A stretch of DNA of 64,000 nt from Talpa occidentalis (taxonomy: Eukaryota > Chordata > Mammalia > Eulipotyphla > Talpidae). How positions within the stretch are numbered: the first letter of the stretch is position 1; every line of letters starts with the position of its first letter. Where the stretch lies: the NCBI RefSeq assembly GCF_014898055.3, contig NW_023600993.1:15032850-15096849 (forward strand), in the 5' to 3' direction. Below, piece by piece: positions 23,301 to 35,010 of this stretch. Both the position numbers and the translations under genes were made by a program. The notes beneath the pieces were generated by a model. That model was not told the DNA's origin and did no database searches. It worked only from the letters and a program-made list of their open reading frames with translations.

Positions 23301-23719
23301 AGCTCAAGCCCTGTTAACAGTGTTAAAGAGCCACAGATGCCAAGTACACACTGTGATGGTTCTTGGATTGGGATTGCAAACCCAGACGGACAATTTGGGA
23401 AAGAACAGTATTTTAAATTGCGTAGTATAGACAGAACACTGGATGTCAGCAACATTATATGAATTCTCTAAATTTATGGGGCTTTAAAAACTTCCTAGAA
23501 ACTGGATTTTTAACATAAACTTAATGATCTCCCAATTTCTTAAAAATTACTTTTTATCTGGAAGAACTGAGTAGGTAATAGCCGATGTCCTGACACTGGA
23601 TCGAGCATTCCGTCCTTCCTAACATACTAAGACCCTAATACACTGAACATTACTGACCCTGATCAGTGTCTAACAGAAACTAGAGAAAATCACTTTGAGG
23701 CACAGCTAAAAGATGTTTG
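20306..23719. other. Long unique AT-rich stretch
   Basis: About 3.4 kb. I see no exon, no SINE and no clear L1. A (GT/CA)-rich patch lies at about 22165-22215. A diverged interspersed repeat is possible at 21800-22100 but I cannot name it. Confidence 0.4.
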
Positions 23720-24225
23720 AGGTAGGACCAGTAACAGCCCCCCAGACCCGTGCTTCCTTCATACCTTTGTGTAATTTCCCCTGGAGTGTGGATTGCACCT
23801 AGTGACTCACTAGTGAATAAAATATGGCAAAAACAACGTGATAGCATTTTTTTAAAGGTGTGTCACAAAAAGACTGTCACTGCTTCTTGAGACTGCATTC
23901 TCACTCATTTGCTCACTTGCTCTGCAGGAAGCCAGCTACCATGTTGTGAAATGCTCTCTGGTGAGGTCTACATGGTGAAGAATTTATGTCGCCAGTAAAC
24001 ATCCAGGGGACACTGAAGGCCAGCCAACAGCCATGCGAGAAAGCATGGAGGCAGATTCTGTCCCACTTGGGTCTTGGCTGGCACCTGATTGCAGCTTCAA
24101 GATGGATTCTGAGCCAGAGGCACCCAGCTAAGCTACACCTGGCTCATAGCCCATGGAAACTATTGCTGCCCCATCTTGTTTGTCTCCACTTGTCCACAGT
24201 GACAATTGTGGAACCAATGTAAAAT
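23720..24225 (+). mobile_element. Ancient LTR-type repeat relic
   Basis: It shares layout with the repeat at 9810: 'CCCCTGGAGTGTGGATTGCACCTAGTGACT', 'GAAGCCAGCTACCATGTTGTGA', 'GATTGCAGC' and 'CCCAGCTAAGCTACACCTGG'. The family is not assigned. Confidence 0.45.
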
Positions 24226-24632
24226 GAGAAATGGTTAAAGTGAAAGAGGATTTAAGAAAACTAACACTCTATCTGGGGAACAACATGATACAAAAATTAA
24301 AACTCTATTCAAGATGCTTTATAAGAACAAAGCATAAAGCCCACAGCACAGAAAGTTTTTTACAATAACCCAACATAACATGGCTGATATTTTAGGTTTC
24401 TATGGTCTCAAAATGAGAATGTGTGAAACTATCACTGAACTCATCAGAATCTGGACCACATTTTCTAAGGTTTATAGTTCCCATCATTTGGAGTCCTCCC
24501 GAGTAAAATTGTATGGGGTGAAATGGATGAGCCACACAAATATAAAACTAATTTTAAAAAATCAGAACAGTCCAGAAAAATATTCAGTCATATGATAGGC
24601 AAATAATAAGACCTCAAAACCAGACTAATCTT

Positions 24633-25146
24633 TTTTTTTCTGTAGTCATTTTTTTTAATTTAAATTTTATTTTTTATATTCTCCATACAATTACAACCCC
24701 CTTATTTTGACCCCAAGCCCTCCTTTCCCCGCCCCCCACCCGCCATAGAGTGTCCCTGGTTCATAGTTGTTTGTCGATTTTGATATTTTCTTTCTTATAG
24801 TTATTCTTTTTCCTGGTCCCTTATTTAGGTTTTCTAGATTCCTGCTATGAGTGAGACCATCCGGTATTTTTCGTTTTCTTTCTGGCTTATTTCGCTGAGC
24901 ATGATCCCTTCCAGCGCCATCCATGTTGCTGCAAATTGCATGTGTTTATCTTTTTTGAATGCTGAGTAATATTCCATGGTGTATATGTACCACATCTTCT
25001 TGATCCAGTCATCTATTTTTGGGCATTTGGGTTGTTTCCAAAGCTTAGCTATTGTAAATAATGCTGCTATAAGCATAGGGGTGCAGGTGCTCTTTGGAAT
25101 TGATGTTTCTGTGTCCTTTGGGTAAATAGCTAGGAGTGGAATTGCT
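24633..25146 (-). mobile_element. L1 3' end with TSD, antisense
   Basis: On the minus strand this is the last about 510 bp of the same L1 family as 39611. It runs from the [27 protein letters not shown] segment to ORF2's end ('NLNKGPGK') and the 3' UTR. TSDs AAAACCAGACTAATCTT (24616-24632) and AAAAACAGACTAATCTT (25147-25163) differ by one base. It is 5'-truncated. The ORF2 tail is frameshifted relative to the large copy. Confidence 0.95.
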
Positions 25147-25163
25147 AAAAACAGACTAATCTT

Positions 25164-25902
25164 AAGGCAAAATAAAATGGAAAAAAGAAATCAGACTTGA
25201 TTTGGCTTTTCTGGTTGCATTAGACTATGGATTAGCAGAATTCTCTAATTCCTACCTTAGTTACAAGAGAAACATGTATTATATGAATGTGAATCAAGAT
25301 TTTCAGGAATGCATGTGAAACAGTGTGCTGCCAGATAACTGGTTCAAGAGCTGCAAGCTAAAGATAGAAGACCCAGCTGCTATTTTTGTACAGAAAACAC
25401 TAGCAACCCCATAAGCTGTCATTTCCTGTGCTATAAATTTTAAAAGATGATTTTATGGTGGGGGGGGGGAGAGTATTTTCTGGAACAAATAAAATCAAAT
25501 ATCAGAAGGAGACAACAACAAAAAAAAACCTCACCCAAGCACATAAATTTGGAGGACTGCTTTGCTTTCCATTGGGTTACCACGGACCTTAGTAACAGGA
25601 CAGAAAATTACTTTGTGTGTGAACGCAGAGATAAGCTGGCAGATCTGTATGACTTTTACAACTTTTCGCAAGCACATTCTTGTCTAAACATCTCATTAGG
25701 TTTTTCCTTGCTATATTCTACCCTGTAGTACAGACTTAGATCCTTGCAAGACAGTGTCAAAAGGTTTAGAGATGGGGGTCTTCTGAGAGCACTGACATGG
25801 GGGTGTTATGTCATTAGAGAGCCTACTTAAAAAAAGGCTATTTTAATGATGTTCCACATCATTAAAAACAATAAGTATCTTACAAAAACCTAGACAGAGT
25901 AG
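25164..25902. other. Unique spacer
   Basis: A G10 run at about 25461-25470 and otherwise unique sequence. The frame at 25447-25728 has no recognisable domain. Confidence 0.4.
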
Positions 25903-25975
25903 AGATTGCAAAGGGCACTTTTAGGGGTGCTCACTTTTAGGGGTGAGAGATTGCAAAGGGCACTTTTAGGGGTGA
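25903..25975. repeat. 45-bp local duplication at a SINE 3' junction
   Basis: AGATTGCAAAGGGCACTTTT with AGGGGTG after it occurs at 25903 and 25948. CACTTTTAGGGGTG occurs a third time between them. The SINE body begins immediately after. Confidence 0.85.
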
Positions 25976-26174
25976 GAGAATTCACCAGAGCCAGAGCAGG
26001 GAGCAGAACAGGCAGACGGACGAAGTACACTGCTGAGGGGAGCAGAGGGCGGCAGGAGAGGTCTGCGTGCCATGTGAGACCCTCACCCGGCGGCCGGGGA
26101 TTGAACTGGCGCTGCAGAGGCTGCAGGCAGCTTCGCAACCCAGCGCTCAAGCGCTGAGCCACCGGGGAAGCCCT
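25970..26174 (-). mobile_element. SINE with its 3' tail missing
   Basis: The antisense SINE is complete from its head (GGGCTTCCCCGGTGGCTCAGC on the minus strand, near 26174) to the 'GAATTCTCTC' block. It stops there: the CTTCTGACTGTACCC segment, AATAAA signal and A tail are absent and a 45-bp duplication takes their place. No TSD is visible. Confidence 0.88.
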
Positions 26175-26353
26175 ATATTGTTTTTTTGATCCAGGATATG
26201 TACATGGCTATTTTCTAATTCATGAGACTATGCAGAGGGTATACTTAGGGTCTGTGCGCTTTTCTACATGCACATCATCATGCTTTAATAAACATGCCAC
26301 TAAAAGCAAGCAAATGAAATCACTATATTAAAAAATTATCTGTTTAGGGAAGA

Positions 26354-26403
26354 CTAATATATCAGAATATATAGAAAGCTAATATATCAGAATATATAGA
26401 AAG
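26354..26403. repeat. 25-bp tandem duplication
   Basis: CTAATATATCAGAATATATA with GAAAG after it occurs twice in direct succession (26354 and 26379), with no mismatch. Confidence 0.9.
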
Positions 26404-26730
26404 CACTACATGATTTCCCCAATCAACTCTCATTCCAAACCCATTCCTCTCTGGGTGGGATGGAGATAACCCTCCATCCCAAATTTGATCCTGGTTCTGA
26501 GAAATTACAGGTTGTTATGCTGGTTCTCCACAGCATTTTACTTTACAACATCCCTCAAGGATTTCTTTTTTCCTGACATGCCCTCAAATATCACCTTCTT
26601 AAGGTGAACTTAATCAAACATGCATTTAATTTGTCCCTTATATTTCAGCACCTGGAACCAGGTGAGGGGCCAACACTTCTAGTCTGGTAACCTAACTAAC
26701 TTCCATGCTTTTCAAAAAAAACCCAGTCTC

Positions 26731-27004
26731 GGACTTCCCCTGGTGGCGCAGCGGTTGAGCACTGGGCTGCGAAGCTGCCCGCAGCCTCTGCAGCGCCGGT
26801 TTGATCCCCAGCCACTGGCAAGGGTTCCACATGGTGCGCAGACCTCTCCTGCCGCCCGCTGATCCCCTCAGCAGTGTATTTCATCAGTCTGCCTGCTCTG
26901 CTCTCCCCTCTGGCTCTGGTTAGTTCTCTCATCCTCCCGCGCTTCTGACTGTACCCAGTGCTTGTATGGATAAATAAATAAATCTTAAAAAAAAAAAAAA
27001 GTTA
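26731..27004 (+). mobile_element. tRNA-derived SINE, young subfamily
   Basis: Full length: head GACTTCCCCTGGTGGCGCAGC, B box GGTTTGATCCCC, tail AATAAATAAATCTT-A(n). TSD AAAAAAAACCCAGTCTC at 26714-26730 and 27005-27021. Confidence 0.94.
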
Positions 27005-27069
27005 AAAAAAAACCCAGTCTCAACAGCTTTAAATGGTCTCCAAAATACAAGGCTTTATAATTTCAGCAA

Positions 27070-27300
27070 AAATGTAATGAACACTCACTATGTGACAGCT
27101 TCTATGCTAAGCTGTGTGTTTATATTATTTCACTTAATGCTAACTGCAACTCTTACTGTTATTTTCCCTACTCACTAAACAAAGGACCTGACATAGAGCA
27201 TTTATATAAACTGTTTAAGATAATATAGCTAGTAAGTCATAGAGTTCAAATTTAAACTCAAGCAGTAGGATACTAAAAACTATATACTAAACACTGATCT
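27070..27300 (+). mobile_element. MIR SINE relic
   Basis: 'AACACTCACTATGTGACAGCTTCTATGCTAAGC', 'TATTATTTCACTTAATGCTAA' and 'ATATAGCTAGTAAGTCATAGAGTTCAAATTTAAACTC' align with the MIR consensus in order. Confidence 0.7.
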
Positions 27301-28499
27301 GGAATATGAAATAAACCATATACTCAGATTTCAGCTTTATCCCCTCCTCTTTTCTCATACCCTCTGCCGAATCCAAGTTAGAATATGAATTCTCTAGATT
27401 GGGTTTTCTTCTGGGACTAAATGGCAAAATTTAAGAATAAAAGCACACAAGTTGGTTTGTAAGTTGTGTTACACAGACTTAAACTAAGAGGAAAGTACTG
27501 CTATCTTTTTTAATCTTCTTACCAACTATCAATTATATTTCCATCCCAGGAAACACAAAAACATGTCCTTCTTAAAGACTGAGACATCAAAGCATTTAGA
27601 AAAGAGATTTACTTAAGGAAAAGTTGGCAAAAGTCAGACTTCAGAAAGAAGAGCTTGTCAATGAAAAATTACAACATAAATTTAAAGGGAAAAAAACCTG
27701 TGAAATCACAAGGTATACTTTACATTAATCTATTCAGAGCAGAAAAACAACTTTCTCACATAATTATCATATCCACAAAGGATGTTATATATCTTTAGAA
27801 ATCAACTTTGCAAAAGTCAGGGTTGTAGCTTTCTTCCAAGCGGGTGAGTCATTTAGAGGAAATGTTCAAAGTTTTGGTTATTTCAAGGACCAGAGGTAGA
27901 CAGAGTGAACCTCTTATTTTTGCTTTATCTGGTTCTGGGACATTATGTGTATATTTATTTATAATGGTGATAGGATAAAGCATTTATTTGGCTTCCACAT
28001 TGGCCATGATTGACATGGGTTGGATGGCCCTGGACAATCATTGCGTTATCTGGTATAACCTGGAAGATAATGAAAATACCTGGTGACTGACTAGAAAACC
28101 ATGTGATTATAAGGCGGTTATTACTATTCACACTTCATAAAAGGAAATGTTATAGGATAGGCATTTCAATGTACTGAGACACCTCTGTCTTTCCTCAATA
28201 AAGAAGACAACACATTCCTGCTGGAGATAGTGGACCTCAGTCCTGACTCCATGAATTACCAGGAATTTGACCCCAACAACAAAGTAACTGTGTTGTGGGT
28301 GATATAGGGCACACTTACTGTACTCCTATTGTTTTGAGACTTTGTACAAGGACACATGGAGAATAATGTTATTATTCAGGGTACAATCAGAAAAACAGAC
28401 CATCTAAGAATCATATCTAGTAAGAGATTTATTCTAGGAGTCTGACCTTATAACAATCATGGGACTATTGTATCTATATCTGGTTCTGCAAACTGAAGT
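27301..28499. other. Unique or unassigned sequence
   Basis: No gene seen. An old LTR-like relic is possible at about 27950-28330 (TATA-like and AATAAA-like words), too weak to call. Confidence 0.35.
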
Positions 28500-28980
28500 C
28501 AACAGGAAGGACAATCAGAAAGGGAAAATGCATAAACTAGGGGAAGCAATAGAGAAACATAAAGAAACTCTACAACTCAACAACAGAAAAATCAAACAAT
28601 CTTGAAATGTCTTGAAAAGACATTTCTCCAATGAAGATATATAAGAGGCCAATAAGCATAGGAAAATAAGTTCAGTATCACTGATCATTAGGGAAATGCT
28701 TATCAAAACCAAAATGTGATACCACCTCTCTCCCATCAGGATGGCTATCATAAAAACAGGATAAAATAACAAGTGTTTACAAGATGTGGAGAAATTGGAA
28801 CTCTTGTGCTTTGCTAGTGGGAAATTAAAATGGATTAGCTACTGTAAAAAACATATGATGGCTCCACAAAAAAATAAACATAAAATTACCATGTGATCCA
28901 GCAAATCTACAGACAGGTACACACCCAAAAGAATTGTCGTAGGATCTCAAAGGAACATTGTAAACTCATGATTATAGCAG
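28500..28980 (+). mobile_element. Old L1 ORF2 fragment
   Basis: It matches the downstream part of L1 ORF2: 'GGAAATGCTTATCAAAACCAAAATGTGATACCACCT' corresponds to the [15 protein letters not shown] segment of the 39611 copy, followed by the 'GTGGAGAAATTGGAACTCT' cysteine-rich region. Many stop codons and indels. Confidence 0.8.
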
Positions 28981-28984
28981 GTTC

Positions 28985-29640
28985 CATTTCTCCCAACTTT
29001 ATTGCAATATAATTGACATATAACATTGGTAACTGACACACACATATATAGTATTAAATTATTACTACAAGTTTAATAAAGACCTCCATCATCACACATA
29101 ACTACCATTGAGTGTGTGTGTGTGTGTAAGATGAGAACATTTCAAATCTCCACTGTTAGCAACTCTTAAGTATATAAGACAGAATTGTTAACTATCCTCA
29201 CCACAATGTACATTGCATTCCCAAAATTATTCATCTTATAATTAAAAATTTTCACCCTTTAGCCAATATTTTCCCATTTCCTCTAACCCACCCTACCCTA
29301 TTTCCCTGGAAACCACCAATATGATCTCTGTTTCCATAAGCTTGGTTTTTTTAGATGCCACATATAAGTGAGACCATAAAATATTTGCCTTTTTCTGTAT
29401 GACTTATTTCACTTAGCATTAGACCATCATTTCACCCATACTGTCACAAAAAGCAAGATTCCCTTCTTTTTCATGACTGAATAATATTTCATTGAATGTA
29501 AACATAGATGACATTTTCTTTACTGATTCATTTGTCAGTAGACACTCAGGTTATGTCCACATCTCCATTATTTTGAATAACGCTACAATGAACATGGAAT
29601 TGCCAATTACTCTTTGAGATAGTGATCTCACAGCCATTTT
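28985..29640 (-). mobile_element. Old L1 3' end, antisense
   Basis: The left edge reads TTCTCCCAACTTTATTGCAATATAATTGACATATAACATTG, an L1M-type 3' UTR in reverse, followed by antisense ORF2 C-terminal sequence ('GATGCCACATATAAGTGAGACCAT', 'ATTCATTTGTCAGTAGACACTCAGG'). A (TG)n lies at 29112-29126. Confidence 0.8.
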
Positions 29641-29699
29641 ATAACCATTCTAACAAGCATGAGTTTGTAATACTGTGATTAATAAGAAATATATTTGGT

Positions 29700-30470
29700 T
29701 TTTATTCATAGTTCCTGATTCACAGCTCACAGAACCCCTAAAATTTCCCAAGTGATGAAAGTGATAATGTGTCTTTTGTTATGTCAATGAGGTGACATTT
29801 GGAGGCATTTAAGGATGGGGCTTAGTTGCTAGGAAAACCAACCTTGTGATTGGAAGGTTGGAACTTTCAGTTCCTCCCTTCCACAGAGGTGAGGAAGGGA
29901 AAGGGATAGAGGTTAAATCAGTAACCAATGGCTAGTGATTTAATCAACCATGCCTATGCCTATGGAATGAAACATGCATAAAAATCCAAGAGCAGGGGGT
30001 TTGGAGAGCTTCCATATACTGCTGAATATGTGAAGATGCTGGCAAAGTGGTACACCTGTAGATGGCGTGGAAGCTCTACTCCCTTCCCCATACCTGTCCT
30101 AAGCACCTCTTCCACATGACTATTGCTGAATAATATCCTGTTGTAATAAATAGAGGCTCTTGTAAGTAAATGGGTTTTCTGAGTTCTGTGGACTCTTCTA
30201 GCAAATTAATAAAATCCAAGGAACAGGTCAGAGGAACCTCTAATTTATAGCCAGTTGATCAGAAGTACAAGTGGAGTTGCCATTGGCACCTGAAGTTCAA
30301 TGAGAAGGTTCTGGGAACCTCCAACCTAGTGAGCCAGATAAAAGCAGAGGCAACATGATGTGCTTGTAACTGGCACCCAAAAGGGGGAGGGGATGTTAAT
30401 CTTGTAGAACTTAACCTGTGTGTGAACCCTTAACCTATAATTGAGCCTTGAATTTGAATACAATTTTCCC
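29700..30470 (+). mobile_element. Ancient LTR-like interspersed repeat
   Basis: Recognisable blocks: 'CCTTGTGATTGGAAGGTTGGAACTTTCAG', 'TGGCTAGTGATTTAATCAACCATGCCTATG', 'CATAAAAATCC' (TATA-like), 'GTTGTAATAAATAGAGG' (AATAAA at about 30144) and 'CTGAGTTCTGTGGACTCTTCTAGCAAATTAAT'. The order matches an ancient mammalian LTR family I know by sequence but cannot name with certainty. Confidence 0.55.
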
Positions 30471-30958
30471 CCTGATGAATTTCACTCACACATCTATTCA
30501 TTTATTCATGACTCCATTCATTTAATCATCTATCCATTCATTCACTGAGTACTTGTCATAAGCTTGTCACCGGAGACTCCAAGATTAAAACAGAAATGCA
30601 ATAAAGATTAATTTTATTTTTAAGAAGGTGAGCCAATATTTTTTCCAAGTACTTAAATAAAAGACTAAAAGAAAAAAACATACCAAAATGTTAATAGTGG
30701 CTGTCTCAAGTAGTATTTTTATTAAACTTTCTTCCGTCTATATTTTTTTTCCAAATTTTTCTTAGTTTTATATTCAGTAAAATGCAATGAATTAAAAATT
30801 TGTTAGTTTAAATGAATGATATTAATTTTTCATACTATTTAATTTGAAATTATATGGTATGATGAGATGAAAATCAGACAGATAAGTAGGTATAAATAGA
30901 TCAACCTCTATAGTACCTAGTACAGTGGGCCAGATAACTTGTTATTCAATGGTTCAAC
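30471..30958. other. Unique AT-rich spacer
   Basis: ATTCATT-rich words at about 30490-30545. Nothing else seen. Confidence 0.4.
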
Positions 30959-30973
30959 AAGATTTTGATCATC

Positions 30974-31098
30974 GGGCCTTCCCTGGTGGCACAGCAGTTG
31001 AGCACTGGGCTGTGAGGCTGCCTGCAGCCTCTGCAGCGCCAGTTCATTCCCCGGCCACCGGCGAGGGTCCCACAAAAAAAAAAAAAAAAAAAAAAAAA
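30974..31098 (+). mobile_element. Half-length SINE: tRNA head plus direct A tail
   Basis: It starts GGGCCTTCCCTGGTGGCACAGC, passes the B-box region (AGTTCATTCCCC, where the B box G is lost) and stops at GAGGGTCCCAC. A run of about 26 A follows. The whole 3' half is absent, including the AATAAA and TCTTT signals. Perfect TSD AAGATTTTGATCATC at 30959-30973 and 31099-31113 shows it inserted in this short form and was not shortened later. Confidence 0.95.
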
Positions 31099-31113
31099 AA
31101 GATTTTGATCATC

Positions 31114-32020
31114 TAGAAAATCAGGTATGTTTTATCTTTCTTTCAAACTAACAGCATGAGCTACTTTTGCTTCCCTGTAGTTTATCATGACCATACATTG
31201 CTCTGTTCTCACCTCTACTACTGATAACAGTATCCATAGTATATAGGATAGCATATAGTTCCTATATAGGAACTAGTACTTATCCAACCATGTGATATGA
31301 TTTGGGGTTCAAAGAGGGTTAAATTTTCTTTCCAAGGAACGTGATTGCAGTTCTTGGGTGTGGGGGAGAAAGGATGGATGACAAAGAATATGAGATTTCC
31401 ACCAAGATCCTAGTGTTAAATTTAGATTCAATTGCAAAGTGAAGACTGACAATGCCTCTCTGAGTAGGACTATAGAGAGGTACCAGATCATTCTTTAGTG
31501 AAAACTGGAGTCGGGAAGAGCAACCAGAATGATTAAGTACAAGGCAGTAGGTGAAATCACAGGCTCTTACTTCCATCCAGACTGAGGCTATTGTGTTGAA
31601 AATTACCTGCTCTTTCTCCTATCATATTTTCACCTAATTTCTCTTTGGCTGCATTTTATTGTATTAATAAATGTTCTTCCTCTCAGCCTGAAAAAACGGG
31701 TTATTCTTAAATTATTTAACATATTTTGGGGGTACCCATTTTCCATCAAATTTCTGTTTTAAGCTGTTCAGTATTCCTTTCTTTCCCCTAAAAATGACAT
31801 TGATCTTACCACCTTTTTTTTGTCTTTCCACAGGAAAATGTGCCCATCTTGCCATTCCTACCAAAAACATTACTCTTTTCCTTTTATTCACACATACTCT
31901 GTGTACTGCATTGTTTTTTTATGCCCAATAGCTAAATAGCAAAACTTTCATTTCTATGCTCATATATTTAATTCCTTGTATTCCACTCCCCACAATGTTC
32001 AACTTTCTTCTTGCTGAAGA
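31114..32020. other. Unique spacer
   Basis: No gene or repeat recognised. Confidence 0.4.
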
Positions 32021-32035
32021 AAACTAATATTTGTT

Positions 32036-32312
32036 GGGGCCTCCCCTGGTGGCTCAGAGATTGAGCACTGGGCTACGAAGCTGCCCGCAGCCTCTGCAGC
32101 GCTGGTTCCATCCCCGGCCGCCAGCGAGGGTCTCACATGGCACATCAGACCTCTCCTGCTGTGCCCGCTGCTCCTGTCAGCAGTGTGTTTCGTCAGTCTG
32201 CCTGTTCCGTTCCCTGCTCTGGCTCTGGTGAATTCTCTCACCTCCCGAGTTTCTGACTGTACCCAGTGCTTCTATAAATAAATAAATCTTTAAAAAACAA
32301 CAATAACAAAAA
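32036..32312 (+). mobile_element. tRNA-derived SINE
   Basis: Full length: head GGGGCCTCCCCTGGTGGCTC, B box GGTTCCATCCCC, tail AATAAATAAATCTTTAAAAAAC. TSDs AAACTAATATTTG (from 32021) and AAACTAATATTTC (from 32313). Confidence 0.92.
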
Positions 32313-32324
32313 AAACTAATATTT

Positions 32325-34769
32325 CTTTCAGCTACAGACTATGGCTGGAGGTCTCTGAAATGTCTTTTTTTACCCCAAACTTCCTCTTTCATTATAATCT
32401 AGCTTTATATGAAAGTGTAAGTCATCAGTTATTTCCCTCATTCATTTGAAGCTGTGCCATCATTGTTTTTGGCATCTCTTCCCACTAACTGACATCCTAG
32501 GTAGTCTGTCCTTTCTCTGTAGTAGCTTTTAAGAATTTCCTTTTCATTCTTGATGTCCTGCAGAACACTCTTGATGTTACCATTACCAACTATCAGGTGT
32601 GGGTTTTTCTTTATCCTAGCTAGTACTTAGAGTGCCTTTATTTTTCCAACATTCTCTTTATTTCTTTGATCAGAAATCTTAGTAGGCATCATTGAAAGTT
32701 CTCAATTTATTTTCCATAGGTCTCAGTGCTCTTTCATATTTTTTATCTGTCTCTCTTTTCTGTTTTCAAGGTGAATTACTCAGAACATCTATCTGTCTCC
32801 CTAATAAGTTATATGTGTGCAATCCAAATGTTGTTTTATTATTTTTAAAATTATTGATTCTTTTTCTATAGATGTGTTCCTTCATATTACCTGTTTGCAT
32901 AATTTCATGTGTTTTTAATTAAAGAACTCCTTCATTCATAAGCATACAAATTTTAATGTTTTTGTCACAGAGGACAAATTTACCTGGAGTAAGTGTTCCC
33001 TTTTATTATGGTTAGCTATGCTCCTCCACAACCATATTAATAGCTTTTTCCAGAAAATGGGGGTATATTTTTTATTATGTGATCCCTAACACTCTTCTGA
33101 TAAATTTGTATAATTTACTCATTAACAACTAAGTCACTTTTGCTCCAATTCAGACAGGTAAAGGCAAAAGCCAAGGTGATATTGCTAACTCCTCCCACAT
33201 GGAAGAGTGTCTTGTAAATTTATCCTCATTTTAAATTTAATTTTCCTAAAGGAGTCCACGTTGCTAAGGAAAGCAATGGAATGAAAAGTTAGAGTCATTA
33301 TAGCTGTAAATAATCTTATACAGCACTGACATCTGTGACAACCATTCAAAATGAGATTTTTGCAAAAGGAAGTAAGCGCTTGAGCATGAAATCATTAATT
33401 CTGTGATCTTGTTTACACTGGTCATTCCCTTAAAACTTTCTTTTTCCTGCAGTAAACACTTCACAATTTATATTTTGCTATGGACATAGGGTACAGGCAA
33501 ACTCTGGGAGAGTAAATCTCCATCAGAAGCCATTTCAGTAAGACTGATGTTTTCATAATGCGTAATGATCCCTCTACCAGGTGCAGTATGACAGCATAAA
33601 TTAAAGGGAGGAATTATGGTTGCCATATTGATTTAGAAATAGGAATCAAATCTTTCATTCAGCAGGTTTTTCTATGCACCCTTGAAATCAGAGTCAGATG
33701 CCACATCACTTACTTTTTTTTTTTTTTTACAGTTGTCATAATTATAAGTACTACCATCAGTGTTATTTTCTATAATGGTCATATCCACAAATAATGCCAT
33801 TGTAGGTTTGTCTACTGGTTCAGCAAACAAACTATTCCTATAACTGTAGTATCAAGAGAAGTTTTACAGGTAGATATTGGGGATTCTTTCTTTAAAATCA
33901 GTTGAAAATATTAGCTAAATATTTTTGAAAAATCCTGGCTTCCCTCTGAAAAACATATTGAAGATTTACAATTAGTTGGCTCATCCAAACTTTTCTTAAA
34001 ACTGCTTTCAAGTAGATTATTCAACTGCTGACCACTCACTCTATATAAAATATGAAATAAATTCCTCCACTTCAAAATGACCGAGATGCAATACCTTATT
34101 TGTCAGGTTTTTCAATTAAATTTATCATAAATATCCACACAACTGCCTGAATTATTTGTGCTCATTAGTTAATCTGAAAGAGAATTTTTAAATAATCCTC
34201 CCAACAAAGATATTTTAGTGTTTACTATGTAGCAGATATTGTCTCTGTTCCATCTGGATCCCTCAGATTCCCTTTACAGTTTGCATGCACCCCTTCTCCA
34301 ACATCTGTGCTTCTTCTTTTAGATGGTACCGCCCTGGTACCATCTTCAGAAAACTTCCTTGGGCCACAGAGTCACTTTGCTTGTTTTTGGCTGCAAGGAC
34401 AGAGAACCAGAGAACTTAGAAGTTTATGTCCCCCTAGAGTGCTCCTTTCCGAGGAGTGACTAGTGAGGTGATAGTTCCTCTGACCTGAGCTGAGAAAAAT
34501 GGGAGGCAGAGGTATATGATTCCAGAGCTCTTAGGGAGATCAGGATGAGGCTCACCGTCAGGTGGTACGTCACCTGAAATTGACACCTTTACTTGGGACA
34601 CTTCTGCTGCCTTGTCCTGCTCCCCCCAGCTCTCTTCTTCTTGGGAACTTTCTAATGAAATTATTTGCACACAAAGCCTCAACCCAGTGTCTGCTTCTGA
34701 GGCACCTAACCTTAGACACATTATACATCACACGTGGGGGGAGAAACTAAAGAACGATGAACAAATAAG
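32325..34769. other. Long unique AT-rich stretch
   Basis: About 2.4 kb with a T run at 33714-33729. An unassigned old repeat is possible at 34340-34740 ('GTCTGCTTCTGAGGCACCTAACC'). No exon seen. Confidence 0.35.
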
Positions 34770-35010
34770 ACACAGATACTGCCACTTGGAGCTCACAGTC
34801 TAGTGAAGAAGATGGAACATCAAATCAGCATTAATGCAGACTGTGAGAAGCACTGTCTCAGGAGACAAACAGTGCCTTGGGAAAAGAAGTACAGGGTGGG
34901 AGTTATCAGATATAGCTTATCAAAGGAAGTGGCATTCAACCTGAGGCCTCCAAGCTGAACAGGAGTTATCCACGCAAAGAACAATGTGAAAAAGTACAAA
35001 GGGGACATCA
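34770..35010 (+). mobile_element. L2-like LINE 3' relic
   Basis: 'CCACTTGGAGCTCACAGTCTAGTGAAGAAGATGGA' and 'GTGGCATTCAACCTGAGGCC' match the L2 3' region as I remember it. Non-coding. Confidence 0.5.

Noticed and set aside
28500..29640. Twin-priming inversion of one L1
   Set aside because: The order of sense and antisense parts is the reverse of that expected from twin priming.
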